Source: Cristatella mucedo
Taxonomy: Eukaryota; Bryozoa; Phylactolaemata; Cristatellidae
Reading direction: 5' to 3'
Assembly: GCA_009760855.2 (NCBI GenBank)
Contig: WPIO01000023.1
Span: 5,656,001-5,720,000, forward strand
Length of the DNA: 64,000 nucleotides
The notes under the pieces are model-generated. The model made no database searches and was not told the DNA's origin. It was given only the letters and a program-made list of their open reading frames with translations. A program made the position numbers and the translations under genes. Below, piece after piece: positions 46,216-58,137 of this stretch. Positions within the stretch are counted from its first letter, which is position 1; each line of letters starts with the position of its first letter.

Positions 46216-49200
46216 TGACGATACGCGAACGGCAAAACAATGCTAAGCAGAGGGTAAAGAATCAGCGCGGTACTAGCCACCGTGCAGTCGAAACCAGGAT
46301 ACTGAGGGTAGCTGCAGTGAGTTAGTTCGCTGGCATACTTAGGGTTACATTATTTACTTTCCAAAAAACGATGCATGACCTTCACCTCGTCAAAGGGTAG
46401 CAAATTCTTCTGCTGAAAGGACGTGACGGCAGGCTGCTATTTGGCACGTCCTTTCTTGGCCGATACAGGGAGTCCACGGCTCACCGCACCCACACTTGTG
46501 TAAGAGGCTGCTTCATGGTTCGGAGGCGAGGGTACCTACAGTCCTTTCGAAAGAGAAACGTTGATTTCCAAAGGGAAGACTAAGTCTCGAACTTGATAGG
46601 CAGCAGTTAGCCGATGTTGCTTTCTTGCATCGTAGCAACGCGAATTCACCAAAACAGTCCGAATGAACACACCTTCAAAATTGTTTCTACTCATTCGTGC
46701 GTCACATAAACGAGCTTGAGTAACCTTCTGCTGTTATCGCTCGGGTGTCCATCCGTGTTGTGAGAATGACTCAAAATCTGAACCGTGGCAAGTCTGGTGG
46801 CTGGGCTAATACGTCAATGTTGTCCTCGTGAAAATCCTGAGTGCTTTGTGATGCTAAAGTCTGATTGAAAATCCGTGTGGCCGAATCGCACCTCCGAGAC
46901 TCCACTGTCCTTTAATGCCCTTCCGTTGCGAATTTCGCACTGACGTCACTGTTGAAGCAGTTTTAATCTTCCGATCAGCGAGAAACTCGTTAAGCAAACA
47001 AGCAGTGTACTGTTGCACTTTCTCAAATGCTTTCAATACAGTGGAATACGATACGATGCCCCTGTTCACAGCGATGCTGGTGGAATTAGTGTCAAACGTT
47101 TGGCTGTTTCCTAACTTGTTTTCGATCTTAGTTCTCCAAAATTCTAACCATCTTTGATCTTCACTCATCAACTACTGGCTTGTAATACAGCGACTTGCTA
47201 GTGTTGCTGGATTATACTCACACAGCACGTTCTCCGAGAAGCCGTCAATAAGCGCCCTACCCAGCCACTCGCACGTCACGACTTGTCATGCAAGTAAAGA
47301 GCCTCGAGCAAAGATCCGAAAGCGAAATGAACAAGATTCTACTTAATGCTAAAGACAATCCTGTCCGGGGATTCAAAGTGCCTGCCGCCATTGAGTTATC
47401 TGTTAACTTTCTTCGAATAGTCAACATGGACTATGGCAGATCAGTTGCTCGAAGGACCTGTATAAAAAAAAGACCGCGGGTCTCACGTCACACATCAGAC
47501 GTGAAAATAATATGGCCGCCATGCAGCATTCCCGTGTGCCTCCGAAGCCAGCGTTGGAAATTCCATTATTAGGGCACTTCACGGGAGGTAAATGAAAAAA
47601 CAGTCGAATATAAGAATCTCTTTTGCTGTGCATTCGGAGACATACTGAAAACGGCGCCCAGCCGTGCTAATTTATTTCGCAAGGCTCATATTCCGATGAG
47701 GAGCCATTAGGTTCTCGGTGACTATTAACTCTTTAGACCTCTCTCCAAACTCCTGTTAATGAGAAATTAGCTTTCGCATTTGTGTAATTCGCAGCTTCAT
47801 ACTAATTGCCCTCCAAGTTTCGTATTCAGTGAAAAAACGCATAGCAAACTAGTGGTATGCACTGGATATTTACGCTCGCGTAGGCACAAGACCTTGCGGA
47901 AAGGAAACTTTCTATCGCCCTGTTTGAATCCTTCTGGAGCGATTCAACTGAGGTTGGTGATTATATAAAAAACACGCGAACAGCCGCTCATTTGAATCCT
48001 TAAGGACCCTTACAAATTATTAAGCCTTGTTAGGTCATATTTTCGCAAGATTTCGCTAAAATACTTTCTACCTGCAACGGAGTTATGGAGTATCGTTACT
48101 ATTAAGAATTTGATTTTGCCCACCTTCAGTAGTAGCTGACACAAAAACGCAGCAGAACTGTCTGGAAGTTACCGGTCAAATGTCTTCACTTTCTGCAAAG
48201 GAAATTGTCTACGGTCTGCAATCTCTGCCAGGTAAAGTTTTCACCAGTTTGGGTTCTTTAGTAGCAAACGTTGCGCGACAGACATACTTCAGAGGATAAC
48301 TTCACCTCGACAGCTAGAGCCTACTAAGCGAAGGTCTGCGAAAATCTATAGAAATGTAGCGCTTACGACATACCAGTCGGTGTCCACACAAAGCTAGCAA
48401 TACAAGGTTGTCTTAATTGTGCCAAGACTCGCGCATCCAATGCATAGTATTGTGAATAATGACTTCACTAGACACCAACATCAATGGACAAGTTTCTTAT
48501 TTGGTGAACAGGCCTGTGGTTATCGGAGCGAACTTCGCCTCTTGTGCTGCACAGATACTTTTACGCTCGAACATGCCCTTGTTAATCAGCCACGTTGTTC
48601 CCTTTGATTCGTGTTGCCACCATGCTCACTGCTATGGTTAGGTTTATTATCCAAGGATCATCCGTTACTAACGACCGCTATCCTAAACCAGCCCCTAGTG
48701 TCATTTTTCGCGACTGAACTTGGAAGGTCCACAACTAGACAGGCACCCGCTTTACAGCAGCCACGAAGCACTACCATTCTTTAACAGAAGTCCAGTGCAC
48801 ACCTTGCCCTGAATCCAGCCGAAAGACCAATCAGATCTATTAGCCTATTTGGACTGCAGACTATGAATGGCTGCAGGAAGACCGAAGGGACGCCGACATA
48901 AATCAGTTAAACATCATAGACCTTTTTCATTAATCCGGCTCTCGTTATCCCCCCAATCAACTCGGAAGCGCACAAACCTCAACCCGACAAGTTAAACAGC
49001 CGAGCTCTGTGTAGCTCTCCAAACTGTGGCAAGCTATAAACCTAACCTGAGTTGCTTACTTTAAATCCCGTGAATTGATTAGATCTTTAATCGCGCTATG
49101 GATGCTTTCAGCCGCATTGCTCGTATCTATCTAGACCGTAGGCAGGCCGAAAGATAATCAAATCCTAGCGACGCCAGTAGTACTGAATGTGTTCTATCGC

Positions 49201-49849
49201 ACACTCAAATTCTGCGAGGCTTTCAGCGGTGAGAAAACGTTGGGCAACCGACTCCACCCTACGAATAATAGAATCGCATTCAACGGCACATATGTTTAGT
49301 TGGATATCTGAGCTGGCCTAGAATCGAGGTTCTCGTAGATTCTCGACTCCGGCAGTGCATCGAGGTGCGAGCAGTCGCAGTCTCGTCAGAAAAGTCGTGA
49401 CGGGACTTCATGCATTGGATTGCCCCAGTAACTGCCCTTTGATTTAAGATAGTATAATACGTTTTAATCTTGAAAACCACTTGAAATTATAGCTCAAGGA
49501 TTGTCGAAAAACTAAGAAAAAGAGATCTATCTTCTTGGGCGAAACGGTTGCAATCTTTAGTACATTCTAGCTGAAAGCGGCACTTGTCAGGGCACACATT
49601 AAAAAGCTTTCGCTGGATACTGGGAACTTAGGTCTGTCTTTCGTCCAGTCTGTATTCGGCTATTCTTATGCGTGATAGTAGAATGAGTGGAGACCGAGGG
49701 ATTAAACGATTACATAAATTAATCAGGTCATCCTCGAAAGTCCCAATCGGGATTTTGAGCTAACCTTTTCACGAACATTGCCCTGCTACTGGGATTTGCG
49801 ATTTTGGGATTTTACACCTTAAGAACAATGCGGATAAATTAATGGCCTC
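46216..49849. other. 3.6 kb without recognised gene or repeat
   Basis: Higher in GC and CpG than the introns. It contains a 105-codon minus-strand frame (46854-47171, includes QRWLEFWRTKIENKLGNS) and an exon-like stretch at 48130-48231 (see findings). Neither can be assigned to a family with confidence. Confidence 0.4.
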
Positions 49850-51060
49850 TCTGCAGGTACTCCCGCAAATATCAGCAGCATTTGACGCTTGACCATTATA
49901 TCCACCTGGAGCGCCTCTCTACAGGCCTATGTATTCTACTGGCAGAGTGCTAAAATGGATTTGGTCCTACCTCAGTGAGAAATGTCCGGGTGCTGATGCA
50001 AGCTGCTTTCGGTACAGTCTAGAAAGCCCGATGCTAGTATGGAGGGCCTCCAAGTTCGGTCTTAGGCCCTCTTCTTTTCGCTATCTGTGGTCTATGTCTG
50101 GCTGACCATAGCCAAACACAATCTTGGCTTCGTTTTTAAGCCGATTATATCCAGCTCTACCCATTCATCAACCCTTCTAAGATATCGACCACAACCGACA
50201 CACTGACATTATTACCTTGCATCAAGGACATTCATTCGCGTTTGGATGGCTACTAACATCCTGAAACTTAACGATGATAAGACTAACCTAATAGTTAAGG
50301 ACAAACCTCTAACCTCGAACTAACCTTCAAGATTGGTGCAGCATCTCTCTAATATTGACTGCCCGTAATCTAGGCGTCCTATTCCAAAACGACTTGGCGT
50401 TAGATAACACATTTCTCCAGATTCAAGCCGGCCTACTTTCACTTAACGAACTGCACCAAAATCGGTGTCCACTTAGATAAGAATAACTAGAGCCTAACTA
50501 GTTCATGCTTTTGTGACATCGGGTCTAGATTCTCCAAGATGGTCGATGCATCTATAACATCCCGTCTCGATTTCTGTAAATCAGTAATTGCAGGTATTCC
50601 GGCCCTTTCAAAAAAAGCACTCACAGCTGGTGCAAAATTCTGCTGCCAGGCTTGTATTTTGTGAGCCGCGTGGCTGCTGCATTATCCCACTTCTCACAGA
50701 CATGCACTGGCTTCCAATTAGGGAGTGCTTCAACTTCAAGGTTTTGTCGCTCATTTTTAGGCCTATTCATTCTCTCACTCCAGCTCGACCAACTCGAACT
50801 ACGGCCCAATCAAGCTAGGCATCGCACCACCCGCTCTTCTGACGCAAGTCATTTAGCCGTGCCTCGAGAGCCTCAAATCCTTTGGAGACCGTGTCTTTCG
50901 TTCGCATGCTTCAAACGCCCGGAACTCACTCCTGACTGACGTCGCAACCTCGTCTGACTTTATGACATTTAAGAAGAAGCAAAAAACAGAGCAGCTCCTC
51001 ACAGCATTTTCGGCGGTCCGCGCGACGAGTTGTCCTTTGTGTGCTTGCAGGGGCTGACTA
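49850..51060 (+). mobile_element. Decayed LINE-A (RT to 3' UTR)
   Basis: The plus strand shows, with many frameshifts, LKLNDDKTNLIVKDK, LTARNLGVLFQNDLALDNT, LVQNSAARLVFCEPRGCCII, LTDMHWLPIRECFNFKVLSL and FGDRVFRSHASNARNSLLTD, in LINE-A order. It ends in 3' UTR words near 51060. Confidence 0.85.
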
Positions 51061-51074
51061 ACCATTTTGAAAAA

Positions 51075-51780
51075 ACAAGCAGAGGGACTTAACCCAGGTT
51101 TGAATTTCTGAGAAGGTCGTTATACTGCACATCCTAAGCATTGCTGACTCTGTGGAGTGATTAGCTTTAAACCCAGACTGGAGCTTACTAGCTAGGTTTG
51201 AGGTCTCAATATAAGAGTTCAGCCGTTCTGCCACGACGACAGCTCCAGTGTCTTTGATAGTAACGACAGAAGAGATTCAAGAAAAAAGCTGCTCAAGTGC
51301 TCTTGATCTTGCGACGCTTTCTTAACTAGTGGCCTAACAACAGCCTTTTTGAAAGGTGCCGGGACATGACTTGAGGCTAGAGACATATTAATGATGTTAG
51401 TTATGCACGGCAGCAGCAGATCTAAGCATAGTAGAAGTAGGACAGTGGATTCCTAGGGTCTAAAGGACTAGTAATCTTTTTCGTCTGGGAGACGAATTTC
51501 AGATCTGGTCGCTCGCGGCCTCCTCAAATTCAGATATCGAGGTAGCAGCAAGGTGCAAGGAATTGAGGGACAGGAGTCCTGTGTTGGTGTAACTGAGGAA
51601 CTGAAGTTCGAATGAAATGTTGCAATCTTATGGGTGGCCTCTCTCACTCTTATCTAATCTATTTTGCTGACAAAGAAGCTAGATAAATGATGGTCTATGT
51701 TTCCACAAGGATCACTAGGTAAGGAGCTAAAGGATGCCAGTAGATAAGAATACCGAGGTTAAGGCCACCACTGAAGGCCT
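51075..51780 (-). mobile_element. Decayed LINE-A, internal segment in opposite orientation
   Basis: The minus strand reads CITNIINMSLASSHVPAPFK, KAVVRPLVKKASQDQEHLSS and, downstream, pieces like the HSTESA..R region of the intact copy. This is the part just before and at the start of RT. The 3' half of this copy is missing where it meets the preceding plus-strand copy. Confidence 0.75.
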
Positions 51781-51924
51781 GGTCAAGCAGCCAGCGAATA
51801 GCAGAAATGCGGAGCGACTTTATTCTTCTCTGAGGGTATGGCGGCGGCAAGATGTAGCTGAAGTTGCTGCAGCAGTTCAGTGAGGTATGAAAGAGCCCAA
51901 CAGTGACGGGCCACGCAAGTCAGA

Positions 51925-52350
<426 letters not shown>

Positions 52351-52557
52351 ACGTCGGTTGTATCCGAAGCTCTACCAGGAATCGCCACAGCATCTATCGT
52401 AAAGGGAACACTTACATGCATTTTTATTGGAATTGAGACAGCACTTTACACACCATGTTTTGAGGCAATCTTAAAGGTGTGGTGGCAGTTTGGGCAGCTC
52501 CGCTGACATAGAGTTACGATAGTCCAATCTATGGTGTACCAAGGAAAAGTGAGAGAG

Positions 52558-52705
52558 CTGGTTGGGCCTAGTGGTCAAGGTGCTCGCCCCGACTGAGGTC
52601 AAGGTGAATGTCTTTTATCACAAGAGGTTTTGAGCTTGAAGCTCGTGGTATATGGGAAGTTCCTGCGTAGAGATTAAGTTCTCTTAGGATGCTATACAAA
52701 ATAAT
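52558..52705 (+). mobile_element. SINE1 copy
   Basis: CTGGTTGGGCCTAGTGGTCA, AGGTGCTCGCCCC (A box region), a degraded B box TTGAAGCTCGTGG, and the tail TAGAGATTAAGTTCTCTTAG, GATGCTATACAAAATAATGA. Confidence 0.83.
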
Positions 52706-53964
52706 GATTACTTGGATTAATATCCTTTGATAGTCATTCTGATATTCATTCCTTACTTGGTGTCGAAGAAGCAAGTGTATAACTAGCCGCCGAAACATTA
52801 GTCTACCAAATAAGTTTACTAAATGTTTGCGTTTTCATTGGCGATAACTCCAAGATTACTAGCAATGAGTGACGGTCTCACCACTAACCGATAATATCCG
52901 TGCATTATCTTTACACGGTATAAAATAAACCTGTCTGATCGTCGAACAGAGTCACGCATCGCCCTCGACTTCACACCTGATTGTGCGGGACGGCTGAAGT
53001 ACGTTTGTCGGCATGTTGTCATGCTAACCATCTCTCACATTCGACATTGGCTCGCCCTTTGGTGGTGACCCCAGTTCGTGCTCATTTTTTACCGATTGCA
53101 TTACGATTTTGCGTTCATGCATTGCCTTCCCATGAAAATAAAAGCACCCACCGATTGAAACTTACAAGTATCTGATTCGGGTGACTAAGAAGTTTCACGA
53201 TATGAATGAGAAGCAGTTTGGTTATATCTTCGATTAGTGTTAATAAAAAGGCCGAAATCCGTGACTTAACGTCAGAAAACTCGTGTACTGAACAGGATCA
53301 GACAGGTAAGAAGCCCCAGAGAGTTATAATCGGACTAAGCGGTAATCGCAGTCACTGATTTGGTATCTGATGAATAACTAGAATGTTGTGGAAACTACCC
53401 GTGAATGTGCAAGTAATTGCTTACCGCCTACCCTTGCGTTTTCGCAAGAGACCTTCATCGATACATATTCGTTTTCTTGCGCCCAGATGATGCAGTACAT
53501 GCTGTTGTAGTTTCGTGCTCGTTCGGGTAGTAACATAGCATGTTCAGCGAAAACACTTCTCGGCAAGGATCCGCGATTTATGTATTGTTGGCAGAATTCG
53601 TCGGGGTTCAGTGGGGGTAGAAGGCGCCAAACTAACGTCTGCACAGTAACTACTAAACACAATGGAAATTCTCCCGTTAGAACGATTGCTAATTTAATTA
53701 ATCAATCGCAGAGTTCTGCCGATAGAACTACCACAAGTTTATCTAATGTTGTAGCGATAAAGCCGATGAGGACCTCAGTGACGGCTTTAAACATGTGCCC
53801 CCGGTCTTATAATTGATGACGCTCTTAACATTTTCACTGTTTATCACGCAGATCTGGCACTGGACAACAATTTGGAAATCACAGGTGCTACCCCAGAGGG
53901 TTTATCCTGTTTTCTTAATCAGAGATCGTCTGTAACCAGTCGATTACCAGATGAGAAAGTAAAG
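52706..53964. other. Unique region
   Basis: No recognised gene. An open stretch at 53852-53964 is flanked by CACGCAG and a GTTAGC donor-like site (DLALDNNLEITGATPEGLSC and on), but has no family match. Confidence 0.35.
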
Positions 53965-54125
53965 GTTAGCTTATTTAACGGTCTCATTTATAGAGCGGCA
54001 GACGAGCCGTTGAGGCGATCACTTCATCTTGCAGCGGGCAGTACAGAATTGCCTGCTGCAGGCGTCGAGCCTGTCCTTAACCTTCGGCTTCGGCTCTTAC
54101 GAAGCAATCTTTTAGAACTCCGGCT
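53965..54125 (-). mobile_element. SINE2, diverged
   Basis: The reverse complement shows TTCGTAAGAGCCGAAGCCGA, AGGCTCGACGCCTGCAGCAG (B box region), GGCAATTCTGTACTGCCCGC and CTATAAATGAGACCGTTAAA, in SINE2 order. Confidence 0.6.
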
Positions 54126-54335
54126 CTCTATTTAGCTTGTGAGGAGTTGCCTGTAATGGTAGTAATTTATCGCCCAGCAAGTAGCTGTACCAGTTTCATA
54201 CACAAATATATTGACCTTATTCAATTACTTGCCACACGGATCGCATGGATCTCACTCTGCCTCATTCTAATAACCACCTTGATAGCTCATCTGATCCGAC
54301 ACTTAACATGTCTAAAATGATAATATAAGATTCTA

Positions 54336-54482
54336 TATTTTTGTAAGCACCCTTAGAGAAATTAATCTCAATCCAGGCGCTTCATATATGCCACGGGGCT
54401 CGAGCCCACGACCTCGGTCCGCAAATGCATTAGCCTTGACATTGGTAGGGGCGAGCACTTGAACCACTACACGAAACCAGCC
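54336..54482 (-). mobile_element. SINE1 copy
   Basis: Reverse complement: CTGGTTTCGTGTAGTGGTTC (A box), GACCGAGGTCGTGGGCTCGA (B box GGCTCGAGCCC), CATATATGAAGCGCCTGGAT, then TGAGATTAATTTCTCTAAGG, GTGCTTACAAAAATA. Confidence 0.85.
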
Positions 54483-55289
54483 GACAATGACTTTCTACCT
54501 CTTCATTAGCGTACAAGCCCATCGACATTAAAAGGCCCAATGACCAAATTTTCTCCCGAGAAAGAACCCAGTCGATCTTAGCATCACTCTTTTCTGCCCA
54601 TCTGACCATTTGTGACTCTCATTCTCGATTTAATAAGTTTTTTACTCGGCATCCAAAATCACATTCGAGTCAAGAAACCCAAAGTATATTGACATTAATA
54701 CTGTCCTTGGCAAACTTTCGTCGCCATCTGCTCTTCCGATTGACTCTCGTAGCAACCACCTTTCCTCCTTGATGCAATACTACAAGACGCCGGTTGCCAA
54801 CTCTCTAGAGAAGTTTGCTTCCCGGACTAGATGCCAAGTCCATACCCGGCCAGACGTCCGTTGTTTTGGCCGACGAAAAAATAGCAAGGAATTCTGAGCT
54901 GGAAAGGCCGGTAAAAAGTCGAGACTCGCTTGGCATTTGAGGATTGTTTCGCATTGTTTTATTCCAATTGTAGCCAAAATGCGCGATCTACGTTTTATAA
55001 AAAGAAAGCGGTCAAATCACGGGTCAGTAACCCAAAAATTTATTTATGACCAGAGTCAAGCTTCTTCTTAACCACACACAAACAAGCATACTGCCCTGCA
55101 ATCCCAATGACGAGTTAGCAAAGCGTTTTTTTCCAAGATTTTGGTAAAGATATGGAGGGATACAGCGGAACGGAGCCTCCAGCTCCCAGCAGCTGGATTT
55201 AATCCTCCGACATTCGCCTCCGACATTTGCTCTCTTCTTTCATGACTGTGCCTATTAACCTCGGCGTCCCTAAATGTGCCGCCTTGACT
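54483..55289. other. Unique region
   Basis: No gene or repeat recognised. LINE-B-like words begin near 55290. Confidence 0.4.
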
Positions 55290-55590
55290 TTGAAGACCGT
55301 GAGTCCTATTGACTCTGTTTCCTCTTATGAGGTGAATATGCCCTCAGGTCCTGTATGGACAATAAATTAGCTGTTCCATTCCTCCGCTTAAAGACCGCTG
55401 GCGACAGAAGCTTTAGCTCTGCAGGTCCTAGACTGTGGAACTCTCTTCCACAATTCTTACGCAACGACAACTGCTCTCCTGCTGCAGACTATGGCTCGTC
55501 GTTTTAAGCGGTCCTGAGCTGCTACTTCCATGCTACTCACTACCTCAACTGCTCTCCTGACTCTGCTATGCTTCCCACTTTCTCTTTGTT
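55290..55590 (+). mobile_element. LINE-B 3' fragment, left half (outer layer of a nest)
   Basis: It matches LINE-B through GGTCCTAGACTGTGGAACTC and CTATGCTTCCCACTTTCTCT to TTTGTT, where it is cut at the same nucleotide as the copy at 28131. It resumes at 56257. Confidence 0.87.
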
Positions 55591-56256
55591 AATAACAATA
55601 AAAATAATGCACTTGATAAAGCGCCCTCAGAGAACTCAATCTCTTTCTAGGCACTTTACATTTGCTGAAAAGGAAACACGATAAAATGGTGAGTGGTATC
55701 AGGCTTGATAAACAACATAAATAACATGGTTAGGGGTGACATGCACAGTGTCAGCATGCAAGTGTGGTTAGGGACAGCATGCAACAGTTTCAGCGCACAT
55801 AAGCACATATAGAACCTATAGCAGGGATCCACTAAATGCTGTCCTAAATAGGTGCGTTTTTATGTTCTTTTTAAATGTGTTCAAGTCAGGGGATGTCGAT
55901 ACGTAAGGCAGGAGTGAGTTCCAGGCTTTGAGAGCGTACTAAATGAATGCACAATCTCCAAAGGATTTGAGGTTTGTACGAGGTATAGGTAAGCAGTTAG
56001 GTTCCGACATGCTGACACTGTTCATGCTGCCACTGACCACATTTGCATGCTGACCCAGTGCATGTAACCCCTAACCATGTTATTCATTTTGTTTGTTTTT
56101 CAAGCATGATTTTACTTACTATTCTATTGCGTATCACTTTGCAGCAAATGTAAAGCGCCTAGAAAGAGATTAAGTTCTCTGAGGGCGCTTTATCAAGTGC
56201 AATATTATTATTATTATTATTATTCCGAAAAGCGGATGGTACGATGCTTGGCCTGG
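55591..56256 (-). mobile_element. LINE-A 3' fragment (middle layer of a nest)
   Basis: A-rich/AAT tail, tail stem-loop, 3' UTR and last RT codons on the minus strand, 5' truncated near TGGTACGATGCTTGGCCTGG. Its two parts (55591-56006 and 56223-56256) are split by a second LINE-A. The flanking TGTT (55587-55590, 56257-56260) may be the target duplication. Confidence 0.87.
56007..56222 (+). mobile_element. LINE-A 3' fragment (inner layer of a nest)
   Basis: 216 bp of LINE-A 3' UTR starting ACATGCTGACACTGTTCATG and ending with the tail stem-loop and (ATT)n, opposite in orientation to the LINE-A it interrupts. Flanked by TTCCG at 56002-56006 and 56223-56227, a 5-bp target duplication. The host sequence TTCCGAAAAGCG is single in the copy at 28553. 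Confidence 0.9.
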
Positions 56257-56400
56257 TGTTGCATGAGAGGAAGTCTGTTAGCTACCGAATGCGTGCCGAA
56301 AGCCACTTAGGCTGTGAGTTCGCTTTACAAAACTCTCGTGCGTAACACCCACATAGTCTTTGTGGCTTTGCGGAGTTGCAGACGGAGTTAGATTACACTA
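56257..56400 (+). mobile_element. LINE-B 3' fragment, right half
   Basis: TGTTGCATGAGAGGAAGTCT, GTTAGCTACCGAATGCGTGC, TTTACAAAACTCTCGTGCG and the CTTTGCGGAGTTGCAGACGG end continue the copy cut at 55590. Confidence 0.87.
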
Positions 56401-56554
56401 CATAACTCTTTCGAGTGCCTTGGATTATGGCAGTAGGGCGGCTGGACGAAAGTTACGTGGGTAAAGCTCAGGATCCAGGATTGGCTTTTTTAGTGAGTGA
56501 GCATCAGCCGTTTTCCTGCTGAGCGGAGTCTTACAGTGAAAATAGGGCAATATT

Positions 56555-56845
56555 TTTGTTTATCAATTACGCCTGGCAGCTGCAAGTACATTGTAATATA
56601 ATGTAATGTATCTCCCCTGTAACTCCACAGAGCCATTAGGATTATGTGGGTGTTACCCAGGAGAGTTTTGTATAGCGCACTCACAGCCCAAGCGGCTTTC
56701 GGTACGCATTCGGTAGCCAACAGACTTCGTCTCACGCAACAAAGAGAAATTGGGAAGCATAGCAGAGTCAGGAGAGCAGTTGAGGTAGTGAGTAGCATGG
56801 AAGTAGCAGTTTAGGACGCCTGGAAAGGATGTGCCATAGTCGGAA
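56555..56845 (-). mobile_element. LINE-B 3' fragment
   Basis: It starts with a tail (TAATATAATGTAATGTATCT), then the reverse complement of the LINE-B end (AGAGTTTTGTATAGCGCACT, GCAACAAAGAGAAATTGGGA), truncated near 56845. The LINE-A target junction (GCAACAAAGA on this strand) is uninterrupted. Confidence 0.87.
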
Positions 56846-56945
56846 ACAGGAGAGTTGATGCCGTCACTTGCGGCTCAGAAGCTAAAATATGAGCAAGTTC
56901 GTCAGATCATGATAGCAGTTTGCAGTCTGGATTCATAGCTAACCA

Positions 56946-57300
56946 TTTACCAGAAAATGCTCGGCAGTAGTACCCGTGGCGTTCTTTGCCATGGCGCCCT
57001 TGGCGGTCTTCGCCGCGGGTGCCTCGACGGAGACCTCGACCGTGGCGCCCTGGCGGAGGAGAACGCAGCGATGCACCGTCTGCGTTTGCCGCAGCCAACG
57101 GAACCGACGCGCTGTTGCGTGCGAGGTACGCTCGCGCAAGAGGGCAATACGTCACTAGTCTGCGCATCAGCTCCAGATAATGTATCTCAAGCACACTTCG
57201 CGTGGGGTTCAGTTCAGCATAATTTATCTCGAACACTCTACGCGCCGTGCAACTAAACTACGCGGCACATTTCGCGCGTCCTTAACGCTCACCCCGAGCA
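56946..57300. other. GC- and CpG-rich patch
   Basis: Over about 350 bp the GC content is visibly higher than in the rest of the window (GGCGCCCTTGGCGGTCTTCG, CCTCGACCGTGGCGCCCTGG). Several overlapping frames stay open on both strands, as expected of GC-rich DNA. It could be a CpG-island-like promoter or inserted foreign DNA. No protein family recognised. Confidence 0.5.
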
Positions 57301-57675
57301 GGAAGGTCGTTTTCATGCCGTGTCCACGTTCATCTTTTTGGTGGCAATTATGCGCTCCGTTCGTTTCGCATATGCTGCACAGAATTACTTTCTCAAATGT
57401 TAAGCTCCTAAATATTCTTCACACTGTGAGCTCTTCTTCGTCGCCAGTAATTAAATCTGATCTAATTGCAAATGCACCCTTGTGTTATCGAGGGCAGTTT
57501 ACCACCTATTGGCTGGCTGTAGTCCCTATATAATCACGTGATTGTCGCGGTACTACATGCGCGATAGTTAGTTATTTTATTAGCTTCAGCTTGCAATGAA
57601 ACGCAATGTCATGCAAGTATGTTAGCCTAGTCTATTCCGGCCAGCATTTCTAGAGTGCATTATTCTTTCAATCTT

Positions 57676-57793
57676 CAATGTAATGTAATGTATCTCCGTC
57701 TGTAACTCCACAAAGTCATAAAGACCAGGTGGATGTTACGCAGGAGAGTTTTGTATAGCGCACTCACAGCCTAAGCGGCTTTCGGTACGCATC
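57676..57793 (-). mobile_element. LINE-B tail fragment
   Basis: AATGTAATGTAATGTATCTC, AACTCCACAAAGTCATAAAG, AGAGTTTTGTATAGCGCACT, GGCTTTCGGTACGCATC. Only the last about 118 bp of the element. Confidence 0.85.
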
Positions 57794-58002
57794 AATGAAA
57801 ATACTTTGTAGAATTCCTGATTAGTAACACGGACTGGTAAACGCTACAGGCACATAGGAAAAAATAAAGTCCACTAGAGTGCCAGGGGCTGTTCATAAAA
57901 GCATATCGGTCATAACCCAATCACTGTTGCACAATTTCTGAACAAATAAACAAATAGGAACAGCGAAAAGGCTATGAGGAACAGGTAGGTTTTTAGGTTT
58001 AT

Positions 58003-58137
58003 CTCGCTACTAGATAATAATAATGTAATATATAAATAATAATAATAAGGTCTCGCTACTAGGTGATAATGTAATAAATAAATAATAATAGTAATAATTT
58101 AATAAATAATAATAATAATAAGGTCTCGCTACTCTGC
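58003..58137 (+). repeat. Imperfect tandem repeat with GTCTCGCTACT
   Basis: Three occurrences of TCTCGCTACT (about 58001, 58050 and 58124) are joined by AAT/AATA-rich spacers of about 50 and 75 bp. Confidence 0.75.
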
